DNA from: Sphingopyxis bauzanensis
Lineage (GTDB): Bacteria > Pseudomonadota > Alphaproteobacteria > Sphingomonadales > Sphingomonadaceae
NCBI RefSeq assembly: GCF_002205675.1
Contig: NZ_NISK01000003.1
Coordinates: 738,241-802,240 of the forward strand
DNA length: 64,000 nt
Direction: 5' to 3'
Positions within the stretch are counted from its first letter, which is position 1, and each line of letters opens with the position of its first letter. The position numbers were made by a program, and so were the translations under genes. Below the pieces are notes generated by a model. It did no database searches. It worked only from the letters and a program-made list of their open reading frames with translations, and had not been told where the DNA came from. Positions 62,472 to 64,000 of the stretch are shown piece by piece.

Positions 62472-63972
62472 CGAAGGTCCTCAGCTGGTCGTAACGGGCG
62501 CAGTCGGCGATCGGCGGATGGCGCAAGGCGCTGTCCTCGGAGGTGATGATGGTGAGCGGTCGCGGCGGTTCGCGCCGCCGCGCCAGGATGTTGAGGATCA
62601 GGTCGTCGCTCGCCGTGCCGGTCACCAACGCCTCGCGCACGGCCGCTTCGACCGGCTCCAGGCCATCGCTCAGCACGGCCGACAGCACACGCACGAACCG
62701 GCGGTCGGCATCGTCGCCATTGCCAAGCTTGCGGCGCAGGCGCGCCAGCGCCGGCGGCAGATCCCAGTCCTGGAAGGGCGCACCGTTCCGCAGCGCTCCG
62801 GGCTTGCGGGCCAGCACCGGCAGATAATGCCAAGGGTCATAGATCGTGCGGTTGCGCCCGAAGTAGCGGGGATGCTCGGCGACAACCTCCTCGCCGCAGC
62901 GCACGACAATGCGGTCGGCGTAGGCCCGGACCTGCACCGTCCGCCGCGCCAGCGTCGAGAGAACCGAGTAGCGGTTGCGATCGAAGCTGATCAGGCAGGT
63001 GCCAGTCACCGCATGCTCGCTCTCGTTGAAGCCGTCGAACGGTCCAAGCATCGGCTGCAGCGCGGATCGCTCGATCTCCAGCGCCTGCGCCACGGTCAGC
63101 TCGCCCTGTTCCGGGTGTGCCTGTCGTTCCGCCCAGCGCTGGCACTCGGCCTCCAGCCAGCCATTGAGCTCGTCGAGACTGGCGAACCGCAACCGGGGTT
63201 GGAAGAAGCGGCCCCGGATCGTCTGCACCTGGTTCTCGACCTGGCCCTTCTCCCATCCCGCCGCCGGCGAGCAGGCGGTCGGCTCGATCATATAATGGTC
63301 GGTCATGATCAAGAAGCGCCGGTTGAAGACCCGCTCCTTGCCGGCGAACACGCTCGTCACCGCCGTCTTCATATTGTCGTAGATGCCGCGGCCCGGCACG
63401 CCGCCGAAGAAGGCAAAGCCGCGCGCATGCGCGTCGAACAGCATCTCCTGGCTCTCGCGTGGATACGCCCGGACATAGACCGCCCGCGATGCACACAGCC
63501 GCATATGCGCAACCTTCACGCGCATCGGCTTGCCGGCGATCTCCACGTCCTCATGGCTCCAGTCGAACTGATAGGCCTCGCCCGGCTTGAACGTCAGCGG
63601 GATGAAGGCGGTAACACCATCGCCGGCATCCTTGCGTCGGTCGGCCTTCCAGCGCGCCGTGTATCGGCGCACAGCATCGTAGGAGCCCTCAAAACCTTCG
63701 CGCACCAGCAGGTCATGGATCCGCGTCATCCGCAGCCGCTCACGCCTGCCGCGCACCTCGTTCTCTTCCAGCAACGTATCGAGCCGAGCCTGGAACGGCC
63801 CGATCCGCGGCAGCGGCTGAACCTTGCGCTGATAGTCGAATGCGCCTTCCGGCGCCCGGATCGCTTTGCGGATCACCTTCCGCGACACACGCAAATCCCG
63901 CGCGATCGCCTTGATCGCCTTGCCACCGGCATACTCGCGCCGAATCCGAACCACCGTCTCCAAAACCAACAT
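62458..63972 (-). CDS. istA: IS21-family transposase IstA
   Basis: 504 residues. The N-terminus has a helix-turn-helix ([23 protein letters not shown]). The catalytic core shows QFDWSH near residue 138 (first D), [17 protein letters not shown] (second D) and [11 protein letters not shown] (E), the DDE triad of IstA. No internal stop or frameshift. The left part of the element ends at the window edge, but this gene appears complete. Confidence 0.93.
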   Translation of the reverse strand: MLVLETVVRIRREYAGGKAIKAIARDLRVSRKVIRKAIRAPEGAFDYQRKVQPLPRIGPFQARLDTLLEENEVRGRRERLRMTRIHDLLVREGFEGSYDAVRRYTARWKADRRKDAGDGVTAFIPLTFKPGEAYQFDWSHEDVEIAGKPMRVKVAHMRLCASRAVYVRAYPRESQEMLFDAHARGFAFFGGVPGRGIYDNMKTAVTSVFAGKERVFNRRFLIMTDHYMIEPTACSPAAGWEKGQVENQVQTIRGRFFQPRLRFASLDELNGWLEAECQRWAERQAHPEQGELTVAQALEIERSALQPMLGPFDGFNESEHAVTGTCLISFDRNRYSVLSTLARRTVQVRAYADRIVVRCGEEVVAEHPRYFGRNRTIYDPWHYLPVLARKPGALRNGAPFQDWDLPPALARLRRKLGNGDDADRRFVRVLSAVLSDGLEPVEAAVREALVTGTASDDLILNILARRREPPRPLTIITSEDSALRHPPIADCARYDQLRTFDAAA

Positions 63973-64000
63973 CCCGATCTCGCCGCCTGATTATCCAGGC

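Larger units (their letters stand above)
61566..64000 (-). mobile_element. IS21-family element (right end outside the window)
   Basis: The left end TGTCAATCGG at 61566 is followed by two tandem repeats of about 24 bases (TCGGCGTGCAAACGGGACCC at 61572 and TCGGCGCGCAAAAGGGACCC at 61596), the multiple transposase-binding sites of IS21. It carries istB and istA in order, transcribed toward this end. The other end lies beyond 64000, so target duplication cannot be checked. Confidence 0.85.

Noticed and set aside
1..64000. CRISPR array or cas genes
   Set aside because: No regular direct repeats with unique spacers were seen, and none of the proteins resembles a Cas protein.

Overview
This window looks like a chromosome segment of a sphingomonad (Alphaproteobacteria, Sphingomonadaceae; Sphingopyxis-like, though the genus is inference). 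The support is high GC housekeeping genes, the gene order cobA-DUF2849-cysI-DUF934-cysH, and several families of short palindromic repeats placed between core genes. No database search was possible; all names come from reading motifs and family resemblance.

Region 1 (1-17.9 kb) is ordinary core chromosome: a DoxX-like fragment, dcd, cdd, a GH25 muramidase-like protein, UPF0262, dnaB, an assimilatory sulfate/sulfite reduction operon (cobA to cysH, minus strand), astD, an alpha/beta hydrolase with a glycosyltransferase, a nitronate-monooxygenase-like protein, a 2-hydroxyacid dehydrogenase, three small envelope proteins and a thiolase. Region 2 (18.0-21.1 kb) is a small accessory insert holding an AlpA-like regulator, an XRE regulator and a DUF262 gene overlapping a gene with a HEPN-type RNase motif. 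Region 3 (21.2-23.9 kb) returns to core genes (aldehyde dehydrogenase, AI-2E transporter).

Region 4 (24.0 kb to the window end) is a large mobile island. It starts inside a tRNA-Leu(CAA) gene cut at its anticodon loop, followed by a tyrosine integrase and then by a complete, different tRNA-Leu(CAA). The island carries: (a) an 18-kb run of eight tightly coupled genes (25.9-44.1 kb) with two SNF2-type helicases, a small protein, a Rad50-like ATPase, an AIPR-type nuclease, a type III-like Mod and Res, and a sacsin/HSP90-like GHKL ATPase. This is the best candidate for an undescribed composite anti-phage system; (b) an IS5-family element placed exactly at the stop codon of the last of these genes; (c) a plasmid-like maintenance and mobilisation block (DUF3768, a frameshifted ParB, DUF1289, SSB, MobC, relaxase); (d) a large serine recombinase with three C-terminal repeats, next to what looks like a truncated operon; (e) a two-gene module with a phosphoribosyltransferase-like protein; (f) an IS3-family remnant; (g) a ribbon-helix-helix-like protein, an Eco57I-type DNA methylase and a nuclease gene cut by (h) an IS21-family element that runs off the window end.

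The short palindromic repeats of the core region were not seen in the island, apart from one unrelated hairpin beside the tRNA. This agrees with a horizontally acquired origin. The far end of the island is not in the window.
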